Assembly (NCBI GenBank): GCA_024680915.1
Contig: JAILBN010000002.1
Coordinates: 1-39,688, forward strand
Source: Treponemataceae bacterium
GTDB lineage: Bacteria; Spirochaetota; Spirochaetia; Treponematales; Treponemataceae
Direction: 5' to 3'
DNA: 39,688 nt
Positions 6,478-14,026 of the stretch are shown piece by piece. Position 1 is the first letter of the stretch. Each line of letters starts with the position of its first letter. The notes under the pieces were generated by a model that saw only the letters and a program-made list of their open reading frames with translations, did not search any database and was not told where the DNA came from. Position numbers and translations under genes: made by a program.

Positions 6478-8157
6478 ATGAAATACGTGTTCTGTGAAAA
6501 TAATGAGTCTGGAGTAATTAAAGTTTCTGCTGATTCCTTGTACGGAAAATCTGGAATCAGCGGTATGACCGATTCTAAGTTCGGCTTCGTAATTGAGCGT
6601 AACCGAAATAATAATTCAAGTCTAAGGATACCTGAGATTAATTCTGGTTTTATACCTGCTCCTTTTTTCAATAACGGAGAGGTCTCTGAGATTTGCCAGG
6701 ATTCTTACGGATGCTTCGTTAAGGCGAAGTACGACGGGGTTTATCCTCTTTCCTTCAGAATAGATGTGCATAAAGAAGGAGTGGTATTCGTTACTATTAA
6801 GGTCTTCGCTGCAGAGGATACAGATTCTTTTATGATTTTTTCCAATAACCGTCAGCTTGTTTTCAAGGGTTCCCTGAAAAAAGGTTCCTCTTTGGTGAAG
6901 ACTTTCCCTGTGATGATTTGCCCTATTATTCCCCGTAATTACACGGAGAGTGCTGACACGACTGCAGTTACTATAACTGTCATAGGCAAAGGGGTTCATA
7001 TCCAGTCTTTGGAGACAGTCCGCCGCTCAAGTCCTGTCTTGTGGATAGCCGGAGACTCAACCGTAACTAACCAGTGTTGTGAGTATCCTTACCTGGGGGG
7101 GAATTCCTATGCAGGCTGGGGACAGATGCTGCAATTTTTTGTGGGAAATGACTATTCTGTCTCTAATCATGCCCATTCCGGGCTTACTCTGGAAAGCTAC
7201 CGTTCTGAAGGCCATTACGATATTCTTCTCAGCAGGGTGAGCAAAAAGGATATAGTGCTTTTCCAGTTCGGCCACAACGATCAGAAGCTGGCCCATCTTA
7301 CGGCTGAGGGAGGCTACAGGGAGCGTTATGAGGCTTATATAGCCGAGGTCCGTCGGCTTGGGGGAATTCCTGTTATTGTTACTCCTCTTGCCCGTAACAC
7401 ATGGAAGGGCGATGGGGAGAGCTATAACGACCTGCTTGCGGCCTATAATGATGTGTGCTTTAAGATCGGCAGGGAGCTTGATGTCCCTGTGGTTTCTCTC
7501 CATGATGCCGCTATGGCTTTTATCGTGAAAAAGGGTCGGGATGGAGTGAAAAAATATTTCTTCCCCTCTGATTATACCCATACCAATGATTATGGTGCCT
7601 TCTTCTTTGCCGGTATCGTTTATAGTGAGCTGGTCCGGCTTGGTGTGCTGGAGGAGGGGATACGCTCGGCTTTCATCAATACTGAAGAGCCTTCTTGGGT
7701 GGCTCCTGATAAGCTTGACATGCCTCTTCTTCCGGAAGAGCTTACCTCTCAGAATAATGCCGGGGCTTCTGGTGAGGATCCCTTCTCAGGGGAGACAGAC
7801 CTTGATAAAGTCATTACCAGGGCTGAAAGTCTTGGCTTAGTGATAAAGACGATGAAGTTCTTCCCTGTCAATGTCTATAATGATGTGTTTACGGATGTGG
7901 TGGGACACGAGCCCTATGCGGGTACTGTGGAGTGCGCTGTTCAGAATGGTATTATCCCAAAGAGTGACATTGATGCAAAGCTCTTCCGCCCGAAGGACAG
8001 TGTTACCGGTGAGGAGTTTTTGGAATTCGCCGCTAATGGCTACAGAAGCCGCCAGCCGGGGAAAGTGGATGCTCTTCCTGCTGCAGAAAAGCTTAGAAAA
8101 AAAGATGTGGTGCTGAAAAAAGAGGCTTTGGAGCTTCTTCGTGGGTTGAAAGTGTAA
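6478..8157 (+). CDS. CE12-like SGNH esterase (rhamnogalacturonan acetylesterase type) with C-terminal SLH-like domain
   Basis: The 559-residue product has three parts. Residues 1-180 form a beta-rich domain like that found before CE12 catalytic domains. Residues 186-390 are an SGNH hydrolase: nucleophile S194 in IAGDST, N267 in FQFGHND, and the D365/H368 pair in DYTHTN. Such enzymes remove acetyl groups from pectin rhamnogalacturonan. Residues 466-522 look like an S-layer homology domain (FTDVVGHEPY, GIIPKSD, FRPKDSVTGEEF). No signal peptide is present, which is odd for an SLH protein. Start chosen by AGGAG five bases upstream; the promoter at 6401 is strong. Together with GH43 it suggests a plant cell-wall sugar pathway. 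Confidence 0.85.
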   Translation: MKYVFCENNESGVIKVSADSLYGKSGISGMTDSKFGFVIERNRNNNSSLRIPEINSGFIPAPFFNNGEVSEICQDSYGCFVKAKYDGVYPLSFRIDVHKEGVVFVTIKVFAAEDTDSFMIFSNNRQLVFKGSLKKGSSLVKTFPVMICPIIPRNYTESADTTAVTITVIGKGVHIQSLETVRRSSPVLWIAGDSTVTNQCCEYPYLGGNSYAGWGQMLQFFVGNDYSVSNHAHSGLTLESYRSEGHYDILLSRVSKKDIVLFQFGHNDQKLAHLTAEGGYRERYEAYIAEVRRLGGIPVIVTPLARNTWKGDGESYNDLLAAYNDVCFKIGRELDVPVVSLHDAAMAFIVKKGRDGVKKYFFPSDYTHTNDYGAFFFAGIVYSELVRLGVLEEGIRSAFINTEEPSWVAPDKLDMPLLPEELTSQNNAGASGEDPFSGETDLDKVITRAESLGLVIKTMKFFPVNVYNDVFTDVVGHEPYAGTVECAVQNGIIPKSDIDAKLFRPKDSVTGEEFLEFAANGYRSRQPGKVDALPAAEKLRKKDVVLKKEALELLRGLKV

Positions 8158-8168
8158 GCGGGTATTAT

Positions 8169-8199
8169 GCCCCTGTTTTCTGTGCAGTGAAACAGGGGC
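8169..8199. other. Stable hairpin after the esterase gene
   Basis: GCCCCTGTTT (8169-8178) and AAACAGGGGC (8190-8199) are perfect 10-base inverted arms. No T tract follows on either strand, so it may protect the 3' end of the message or act as an unusual terminator. Confidence 0.6.
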
Positions 8200-8276
8200 A
8201 ACAAGGGTGTTAGTTTCTGCAGAGTATATGAGTCTGTGCAGATGGAACTGTGGCTTTTTCAGTGGAATTCAGACAA

Positions 8277-8708
8277 ATGACAGGACATAAAGAACTTAAA
8301 TGTAAGATTTATCCCTTTGGGACTTTAGATAATTTAAGGTTTGTCGTTATATGTACTTTTTATGACGGAAAGTATGTGCTTAGCTATCATCGAAAACATG
8401 AATCATGGGAAACTCAGGGCGGGCATATTGAAGACGGGGAATCGCCCTATGAAGCCGCTTGCAGGGAGTTGTACGAGGAAAGCGGAATCACGGACACCGA
8501 ACTTATACCTGTATGTGATTACAATGCGATAGATTCGGAAGGAACTTCAAACGGAAGGGTCTATGCCGCTCAGATTCGTCATTTGGAAGAACTGCCTCAA
8601 AGCGAGATGAGTTCTGTAAAAGTTTTTGATACTTTACCGGATAATCTGACCTATCCGCTTGTAACGCCTGTTTTGTTTTTTGAATCAGAAAAAAGATTGG
8701 GGTGTTGA
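8277..8708 (+). CDS. Nudix hydrolase
   Basis: A 143-residue hydrolase with a complete Nudix box at about residues 48-70: G, five residues, E, seven residues, then REL-YEESGI. Nudix enzymes cleave nucleoside diphosphates linked to another group, using a divalent metal bound by the box glutamates. The sequence before it, LDNLRFVVICTF, and SYHRKHESWETQGGH match a common clostridial and spirochaetal subgroup of unknown substrate. The start is uncertain: ATG 8277 gives the usual length, while an in-frame GTG at 8250 would add nine residues. Neither has a clear ribosome-binding site. It is the only gene between the esterase and the isomerase, with no evident functional tie. Confidence 0.88.
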   Translation: MTGHKELKCKIYPFGTLDNLRFVVICTFYDGKYVLSYHRKHESWETQGGHIEDGESPYEAACRELYEESGITDTELIPVCDYNAIDSEGTSNGRVYAAQIRHLEELPQSEMSSVKVFDTLPDNLTYPLVTPVLFFESEKRLGC

Positions 8709-8864
8709 GCGGGTTGCGTCTGCGACCTCCGGACGGCAATATTTAACAGGTGAGTCGATGACCGACGGGTATTCTTAAGGAGGTCCCCCTTAAGCCGTGC
8801 CGGAGCGCTACGGGCATAGCTCTCCGCGAGACTCACTAGGAACAGCCCAGAGGACTGTTCCTAG
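8707..8864. other. Structured intergenic element with nested inverted repeats
   Basis: Inverted repeats: GGTTGC-GTCT-GCGACC (8712-8727); CTCCGGACGGC (8727-8737) with GCCGTGCCGGAG (8794-8805, one bulge); GTGAGTC (8750-8756) with GACTCAC (8830-8836); CTTAAGG/CCTTAAG (8774-8794); GGAG and GCTA with TAGC and CTCC (8802-8825); CTAGGAACAG/CTGTTCCTAG (8836-8864). Some of these exclude each other, so alternative folds are possible. The last hairpin lies just beyond the isomerase stop and could end that message, though it lacks a T tract. No known RNA family was recognised. Confidence 0.55.
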
Positions 8865-8874
8865 CAGCTCCCTA

Positions 8875-10371
8875 TTATGCGAATGGGTTTTCTGTTGCGT
8901 ACAGTGTGCCTGCTGGCTTGTTGTAGGCAATGTCCTCAATACCAAGATACTGGAATACTGTGAACAAAGCTTTTCCTACATGGCCGAAAGCAACTGCTCC
9001 GTGGTGAGGATATCTCTTTGCGATAAGAACGTGGCGGTAGAAGCGGCCCATTTCTGGGATAGCGAATACACCGATTCCTCCGAAAGAGCGTGTTGCCACT
9101 GGAAGAACCTCGCCCTGAGCGATGTAAGCCTGGAGCTTTGTGTCCGGGCGTGTCTGAAGTCTGAAGAATGTGATGTCTCCGGCTGCGATATCGCCTTCCA
9201 ATGTTCCGCGTGTGAAGTCTGGCTCGCTGCCCTTTGGCTCGAGCAGACGGTGCTGGATAAGCTGGTATTTTACACCAGGCTTGCTGGATGGTGCCAGGCG
9301 GCAGAATGGAGTGTTACCGCAGTGGAAGCCCATGAATGTATCTGTGAGCTTATAGTTGTATGCGAACTTGCCCTTGATCTCTGAATCGTACATATCTGCT
9401 GGAACAGAGTTGTTGATATCCAGGAGTGTGACAGGCTCACCTGTAACACAGGTACCGATGTACTCAGAGAGTGCACCGAAGATATCTACTTCACAGGCAA
9501 CAGGGATTCCTCTTGAAGCCAGGCGGCTGTTGACGTAGCATGGCTCGAAGCCGAAGGATTCTGGGAATGCGGGCCAGCATTTGTCTGCGAATACAACGTA
9601 GTCGCGGGCTCCCTTGTTCTGCTCTGCCCAGTCAAGTAGTGTGAGCTCGAACTGTGCCATGCGTGGCAGGAAGTCAGGATAGTTGTTTCCTGAGGTTCCA
9701 AGCTCTGCGGCCATTTCTTTGACAACGTCAGGAATGCGCTTGTCGTCTGCGTGCTTCTTGTAAGCGACGAGAAGATCAAGCTCTGAGTTCTCCTGGATTT
9801 CTACGCCGATGTCGTAAAGACCCTTGATAGGTGCGTTACAGGCGAAGAAGTCCTGAGGACGTGGACCGAATGTGATGATTTTCAGGTGAGAAAGACCGAT
9901 GAGGGCGCGGGCTACAGGGATGAAATCCTTCATCATTGCAGCTACATCCTCTGCTGTTCCTACTGGATACTCAGGGATTACTGCGTCAAGGTGACGGAGT
10001 CCCAGGTTGTATGAGCAGTTGAGCATACCGCAGTATGCGTCACCACGTCCGTCGATAAGGCTGTCGCCTTTTTCTTCGGCTGCGGCTGCGTACATTACAG
10101 GACCGTCGAAGTTCTTTGCGATGAGTGTCTCTGGTGTCTCAGGACCGAAGTTTCCAAGGAATACGCAGAGGGCGTTACATCCAGCTTTCTTAACATCCTC
10201 GATAGCCTTGAGCATGTCGAGTTCGTTTTCTACAGTAACTTTTGATTCATACAGATCGCCTCCGTATGCCTTGACAATGGCTGCTCTTCTTGATTCGGAA
10301 AGAGAAATGATAAAGCAGTCGCGGCTGACGGCAATAATGCCGAGCTTTACATCAGGAATGTTTTTTAACAT
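8875..10371 (-). CDS. L-fucose/L-arabinose isomerase-family protein
   Basis: A 498-residue cytoplasmic enzyme of the FucI/AraA superfamily, which interconvert aldoses and ketoses using a divalent metal. Candidate ligands are E in ACEVDIFGALSEYIG, D in LLDINNS, H in GFHCGNTP and the C-terminal histidines in YPHHGAVAFGH. The N-terminal Rossmann-like halves read GIIAVSRDCF and CNALCVFLGNFGPE. Fucose or arabinose isomerisation would fit a pectin side-chain pathway with the nearby GH43 and esterase, but the substrate cannot be read. The ATG at 10371 has GGGAG six bases before it; an in-frame ATG nine codons upstream lacks support. No kinase or aldolase gene follows, so the rest of the pathway is elsewhere. 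Confidence 0.85.
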   Translation of the reverse strand: MLKNIPDVKLGIIAVSRDCFIISLSESRRAAIVKAYGGDLYESKVTVENELDMLKAIEDVKKAGCNALCVFLGNFGPETPETLIAKNFDGPVMYAAAAEEKGDSLIDGRGDAYCGMLNCSYNLGLRHLDAVIPEYPVGTAEDVAAMMKDFIPVARALIGLSHLKIITFGPRPQDFFACNAPIKGLYDIGVEIQENSELDLLVAYKKHADDKRIPDVVKEMAAELGTSGNNYPDFLPRMAQFELTLLDWAEQNKGARDYVVFADKCWPAFPESFGFEPCYVNSRLASRGIPVACEVDIFGALSEYIGTCVTGEPVTLLDINNSVPADMYDSEIKGKFAYNYKLTDTFMGFHCGNTPFCRLAPSSKPGVKYQLIQHRLLEPKGSEPDFTRGTLEGDIAAGDITFFRLQTRPDTKLQAYIAQGEVLPVATRSFGGIGVFAIPEMGRFYRHVLIAKRYPHHGAVAFGHVGKALFTVFQYLGIEDIAYNKPAGTLYATENPFA

Positions 10372-10383
10372 CGTGAGCTCCCT

Positions 10384-10434
10384 TGTTTGTGTAAACAAAC
10401 ATATTTAATTAATACCGCATCTTTAAGATGTGGT
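10384..10434 (-). promoter_or_regulatory. Operator-like palindromes in the isomerase leader
   Basis: TTGTTT-GTGT-AAACAA lies just upstream of the ribosome-binding site. A 21-base palindrome at 10414-10434 has arms ACCGCATCTT and AAGATGTGGT (one G-T mismatch) around a central T. Both sit between the probable promoter and the ATG, where a sugar-responsive regulator or an RNA hairpin could act. Confidence 0.5.
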
Positions 10435-10483
10435 TTTCTAGCCTATCTTCAGTTAGATACCCCTAACAAAGATATATGTATGA

Positions 10484-10511
10484 ATTTTATACCATAGTCG
10501 CCATAAGTCAA
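10484..10511 (-). promoter_or_regulatory. Candidate promoter of the isomerase gene
   Basis: On the minus strand TTGACT (10511-10506), 16 bases, TAAAAT (10489-10484). It would give a leader of about 105 bases crossing the palindromes at 10384-10434. Confidence 0.45.
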
Positions 10512-10562
10512 GCAGATATTTTCCCTAAGGTAATTATTTTTTACATCTGGTTTATATTTCCC

Positions 10563-10702
10563 GTGGCTTTTAGGGTGTCCGGGGTGTTGCGGGGCAGAAA
10601 CTGAAGAATGTGCCCCGCTCGTGGGGGCAGCGTAAGCCACCGGTAGCAAGCGTTAGCTTGCGGAAGGAGGCTGGAGCGCAGGGGGCGTCTGCCCCCCCTC
10701 CT
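10563..10702. other. GC-rich structured intergenic element
   Basis: A GC-rich block inside an AT-rich gap. Pairs: GTGGCTT (10563-10569) with AAGCCAC (10634-10640), enclosing CGGGGCA/TGCCCCG (10590-10617); GCAAGC-GTTA-GCTTGC (10646-10661); AGGAGG (10665-10670) with CCTCCT (10697-10702), enclosing GGGGGC-GTCT-GCCCCC (10681-10696). The last hairpin and its flanks GAGCG and TCC resemble the hairpin at 8707-8730. No gene is visible. It lies upstream of both thrA and the isomerase gene. Confidence 0.6.
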
Positions 10703-10753
10703 GCTGAATTTTATCACGAATAAATGAATATTTATACAATTTTTATGCAGAAT

Positions 10754-10783
10754 TTGTCGAATTTATGCTTTTTTCTATAGTAT
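10754..10783 (+). promoter_or_regulatory. Candidate thrA promoter
   Basis: TTGTCG (10754-10759), 18 bases, TAGTAT (10778-10783). Transcription would start near 10790, giving a leader of about 90 bases that includes the short reading frame at 10813 and a GCGGTC/GGCCGC stem. Confidence 0.45.
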
Positions 10784-10812
10784 AAAAGATTTTTTTTTGG
10801 TAACATAAAATC

Positions 10813-10881
10813 ATGCGGTCTTTTTTGAGAGGTGCGAAGATGCACTGTGGCCGCTTTCTTTATATGTATAGAGGTTTATGA
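10813..10881 (+). CDS. Possible 22-codon leader peptide before thrA
   Basis: An ATG at 10813 opens a short frame ending in TGA at 10879-10881, overlapping the thrA start. The peptide begins MRSFLRGAKMH and contains no run of threonine or isoleucine codons, so classic attenuation is not indicated. It has no ribosome-binding site of its own. It spans a possible stem of GCGGTC (10815-10820) with GGCCGC (about 10848-10853). It could couple translation to thrA, or be chance. Confidence 0.2.
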   Translation: MRSFLRGAKMHCGRFLYMYRGL

Positions 10882-13361
10882 TGATTACCCTGAAATTCGG
10901 CGGAACGTCCATGGGAAATGCCGGACGTATTTTGGATTCTGCCGCTATCATGAAAGGTCGTGCTGAGCAAGAGCGCATAAGCGTTGTAGTTTCTGCCGTC
11001 GCCGGTGTTTCGAATCGTTTGCAGGAAAGTATCGACAAGACTGTTGAGGGGGCATCCCCCAATGAATATTGTACCACCCTCAGGAATATACACAAAGAGA
11101 TATGCGATGAGCTGGGAAAGAAGCTCGAAGCCTTCGACAGCAATAATGTAATGGCTTCTCTTGAGGATGTTTTCGTCGAGTATGAGAGGCTGCTCAACGC
11201 TGTGTCCGCCTTCGGAGAGTGTCCTCTTTCAGTGCACTGCCGCATAATGGGTACTGGTGAGCGTTTGTCTGCTCCTATTGTGGCTGCGGTCCTTGCCGCC
11301 ATGGGGGAGAGTGTCTGTCTTTTCGACTCAAGGAATTATATTTTCACCACCGGTAACCAGGCCGAGGGAGACCCCGACTATGGCCGTACCATGACGGCTT
11401 TCGCCGGTATCCGGGATGGCAAGGTAGGGCGCTCATCACGGATTCTTCTTTTCCCTGGTTTTATCTGCACCTGGAAGGACGGTCACATGGGCCTTCTTGG
11501 CCGCAACGGCTCCGATTTCTCCGCAGCCCTGGTGGGCGTAGGTCTGGGCTCTTCTAAGGTGGAGTTCTGGACTGACGTGGACGGAATCTTCACTGCTGAT
11601 CCCCGTATCGTTCCTGATGCCATCATGGTCAACGATATGAGCTACGAGGAGGCTATGGAGCTTTCTTTCTTCGGTTCCAAGGTCCTCCATCCAAAGACTC
11701 TTGCTCCTCTTGCCGCGAAGGGAATTGAGGCATGGAGCCTTAACACTATGAATCCTTCCTCCCGTGGTACCCGCATAACCTCAGGCTCCTTCGAGGCTTC
11801 CGGCCCTATCCGGGGTATCTCCTGCCTCAAGAACACTGCCATGATAAGCGTTTCCGGCTCGGGCATGAAGGGCAAGTCCGGTATGGCCGCCCGCATATTC
11901 GCGGCTGTCTCCCGGGCCGGCATTTCCATGCTGCTTATCACCCAGTCCAGCTCTGAGTACACCATCAGCTTCTGTGTGAACCAGAAGGATGCCCATACTG
12001 TGCAGGAAATCCTGGGCAGCGAGTTCGAGCTCGAGCTTAGGGAGAATATAATAAACCTCATCGAGATGCAGGAGAACTGCGCCATCGTTTCTATCGTCGG
12101 TGATGGTATGAAGCATAAGAGGGGCATAGCCGGAAAGTTCTTCGACGCGATGGCTTCTCAGGATATAAGCATACTTGCCATTGCCCAGGGCTCCTCCGAG
12201 CGTTCTATCTCCGTAGTAATAAATGGTGAGAACGGGGACACTGCGGTCCGCATTGCCCACCGCTTCTGCTTCAATACTGCCCAGACCATAGAGGTCTTTG
12301 CCTTCGGAGCTGGTAATATAGGTGGCACTCTCCTCGATCAGATAAAGGCTCAGCAGAGGGATCTTCTTTCTCAGGGAGTGGATATAAAGGTTATGGCCAT
12401 AGCCAATATAGACGGCATGATAATGAGCGACAACGGTCTTTCGCTTTCTGACTGGCGTGGAGATATAAAGAAGAACGGCAAACCCACTAATCTTGATGAG
12501 ATTCTTACCTTCGTAAAAAGGGTAAAGCCCTTGAATCCTATTTTCGTGGATTGCACCGCTTCCTACGATCTGCCTGAGCGTTACCTTGATATACTGAATG
12601 CGGGAATGCATATAGCAACCCCCAACAAGAGGGCCAACTCCATGAGCATGCAGTTCTATAAGGACCTGCGTGCCACCGCAAACAAGATGCACAGGCGTTT
12701 CCTCTACGAGACCAATGTCGGTGCCGGACTTCCTATTATCGACACTCTGCAGAACCTTTTCAAATCCGGTGACAAGCTCACAGGCTTCTACGGAATCATG
12801 TCGGGCTCTCTTTCATATATTTTCGGCCGGCTTGATGAGGGTGTATCCTTCAGTCAGGCGGTCCTTGAGGCGAAAGAGAAGCGTTTTACTGAGCCTGACC
12901 CCCGTGATGACCTTGGCGGTCTTGATGTGGCAAGAAAAGCTCTTATCATAGCCCGCGAGGCAGGCTTCGAGATTGAGCTTGACGATGTGGTCATAAACAA
13001 GGTTTTCCCGGACAGCTTCGATGATACAGGCTCTACTGAGGACTTCCTGAAAAGACTTCCTGAGCTTGACTCCTTCTTTGCGGATAAAATAGAAAAGCTT
13101 AAGAAGGAAGGCAAGGTTCTCCGCATGGGAGCTACCATAGAGAACGGTAAGTGCAGCGTAGGAATGATGGAGGTCGGGGAGGATCATCCTCTCTTCGTGA
13201 TAAAGGGCGGAGAGAATGCCTTCGTATTCCATACTGCCCGTTATACTCCGATTCCTATGACAATCCGCGGATACGGTGCTGGCGCCGGGGTTACGGCCGC
13301 CGGTGTATTCGGTGACATCCTGCGCACAGTGTCCTGGAACCCAGAAACGATAATTAAATAA
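10878..13361 (+). CDS. thrA: Bifunctional aspartokinase / homoserine dehydrogenase
   Basis: A 827-residue fusion catalysing the first and third steps from aspartate to threonine. The kinase begins with KFGGTSMG (residues 6-13). Two ACT domains follow around residues 320-465 (MISVSGSGMKGKSG and AIVSIVGDGMKHKRG), where threonine feedback is expected from the family. The dehydrogenase has the NAD(P) motif GAGNIGG near 478 and the catalytic segment DPRDDLGGLDVARK near 673. Length is like E. coli ThrA (about 820). Two ATGs are adjacent; GAGG is 3 bases from the first and 6 from the second (10881), so the second may be the real start. The ilvH-like gene follows within 12 bases. Confidence 0.96.
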   Translation: MMITLKFGGTSMGNAGRILDSAAIMKGRAEQERISVVVSAVAGVSNRLQESIDKTVEGASPNEYCTTLRNIHKEICDELGKKLEAFDSNNVMASLEDVFVEYERLLNAVSAFGECPLSVHCRIMGTGERLSAPIVAAVLAAMGESVCLFDSRNYIFTTGNQAEGDPDYGRTMTAFAGIRDGKVGRSSRILLFPGFICTWKDGHMGLLGRNGSDFSAALVGVGLGSSKVEFWTDVDGIFTADPRIVPDAIMVNDMSYEEAMELSFFGSKVLHPKTLAPLAAKGIEAWSLNTMNPSSRGTRITSGSFEASGPIRGISCLKNTAMISVSGSGMKGKSGMAARIFAAVSRAGISMLLITQSSSEYTISFCVNQKDAHTVQEILGSEFELELRENIINLIEMQENCAIVSIVGDGMKHKRGIAGKFFDAMASQDISILAIAQGSSERSISVVINGENGDTAVRIAHRFCFNTAQTIEVFAFGAGNIGGTLLDQIKAQQRDLLSQGVDIKVMAIANIDGMIMSDNGLSLSDWRGDIKKNGKPTNLDEILTFVKRVKPLNPIFVDCTASYDLPERYLDILNAGMHIATPNKRANSMSMQFYKDLRATANKMHRRFLYETNVGAGLPIIDTLQNLFKSGDKLTGFYGIMSGSLSYIFGRLDEGVSFSQAVLEAKEKRFTEPDPRDDLGGLDVARKALIIAREAGFEIELDDVVINKVFPDSFDDTGSTEDFLKRLPELDSFFADKIEKLKKEGKVLRMGATIENGKCSVGMMEVGEDHPLFVIKGGENAFVFHTARYTPIPMTIRGYGAGAGVTAAGVFGDILRTVSWNPETIIK

Positions 13362-13373
13362 GTGGGAGGTGAG

Positions 13374-13940
13374 ATGAAACGACTTTCGGAAAGCCCTATG
13401 CAACGATACGTTTTATCTGTTCTTGTCGAGAACCATGCCGGTGTACTGAGCCGGGTCTCTGGGCTTTTCAGCCGCAGGGGCTACAATATAGACAGCCTTA
13501 CTGTTGGTGTCACCTCCCATGCGGGTCAGTCCCGTATGACTATTGTGGTTCAGGGGGATGATCATACCCTGAACCAGATAATAAAGCAGCTTTCCAAGCT
13601 GGAAGAGGTCATCACCATAGAGCACTGTGACACTTCTGCCACTGTCCTTCGGGAGACAGCCCTTATAAAGGTTTCCGCTCCCGGTGAGTCCCGCATCGGA
13701 GTCATCGAGACGGCCAATATCTTCAGGGCCCATGTGGTTGACGTGGGCTTCGACACTCTGATAATCGAGGCTACGGGCAGCGAGGACAAAATAGCCAGCC
13801 TTATAAGACTTCTGGAGCCCTTCGGTATCCGTGAGCTTGTGAGAACGGGACTCACAGCCATGGACAGGGGTGGAAAGCTCCTGGGCCTTCCGGGGGCGGG
13901 CCAGACTGTCTCAGGCGGGGCGGATAGCACCGGGGAATAA
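13374..13940 (+). CDS. ilvH: Acetolactate synthase small (regulatory) subunit
   Basis: A 188-residue protein with an N-terminal ACT domain reading YVLSVLVENHAGVLSRV and RRGYNIDSLTVG, diagnostic for IlvN/IlvH. The C-terminal half (about residues 95-165) matches the ALS small-subunit domain. It binds valine and controls the large subunit in branched-chain amino-acid synthesis. The ATG at 13374 was chosen for GGAGG four bases upstream; a GTG at 13362 is in frame but unsupported. No large subunit (ilvB) lies beside it. Co-transcription with thrA joins threonine supply with isoleucine synthesis. The symbol is by family; ilvN would serve as well. Confidence 0.92.
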   Translation: MKRLSESPMQRYVLSVLVENHAGVLSRVSGLFSRRGYNIDSLTVGVTSHAGQSRMTIVVQGDDHTLNQIIKQLSKLEEVITIEHCDTSATVLRETALIKVSAPGESRIGVIETANIFRAHVVDVGFDTLIIEATGSEDKIASLIRLLEPFGIRELVRTGLTAMDRGGKLLGLPGAGQTVSGGADSTGE

Positions 13941-13972
13941 GCTCCTGGATTTTTGAGGTCAGCGGTTTCCGA

Positions 13973-13986
13973 AGACCAGTCGGTCT
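13973..13986. other. Palindrome between ilvH and uvrA
   Basis: AGACC-AGTC-GGTCT is a perfect inverted repeat just before the uvrA -35 box. It could be an operator for uvrA or the stem of a weak ilvH terminator; no T tract follows. Confidence 0.35.
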
Positions 13987-13988
13987 AC

Positions 13989-14017
13989 TTGCTTAAAGCT
14001 TTTAAAACTTGTAGAAT
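13989..14017 (+). promoter_or_regulatory. Promoter of uvrA, giving a near-leaderless message
   Basis: TTGCTT (13989-13994), 17 bases, TAGAAT (14012-14017). The ATG is only 9 bases beyond the -10 box, so transcription should begin within a few bases of the start codon. No Shine-Dalgarno sequence is present. Confidence 0.6.
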
Positions 14018-14026
14018 GTATAGTAT

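Noticed and set aside
8836-8864. Classical intrinsic terminator of the isomerase gene
   Set aside because: The 10-base stem is perfect, but no T tract follows on either strand, so it is listed only as part of the structured element.
8797-9384. 195-codon plus-strand frame
   Set aside because: It is antisense to the isomerase gene, whose protein is clearly recognisable, and its own translation is cysteine-rich without any known motif.
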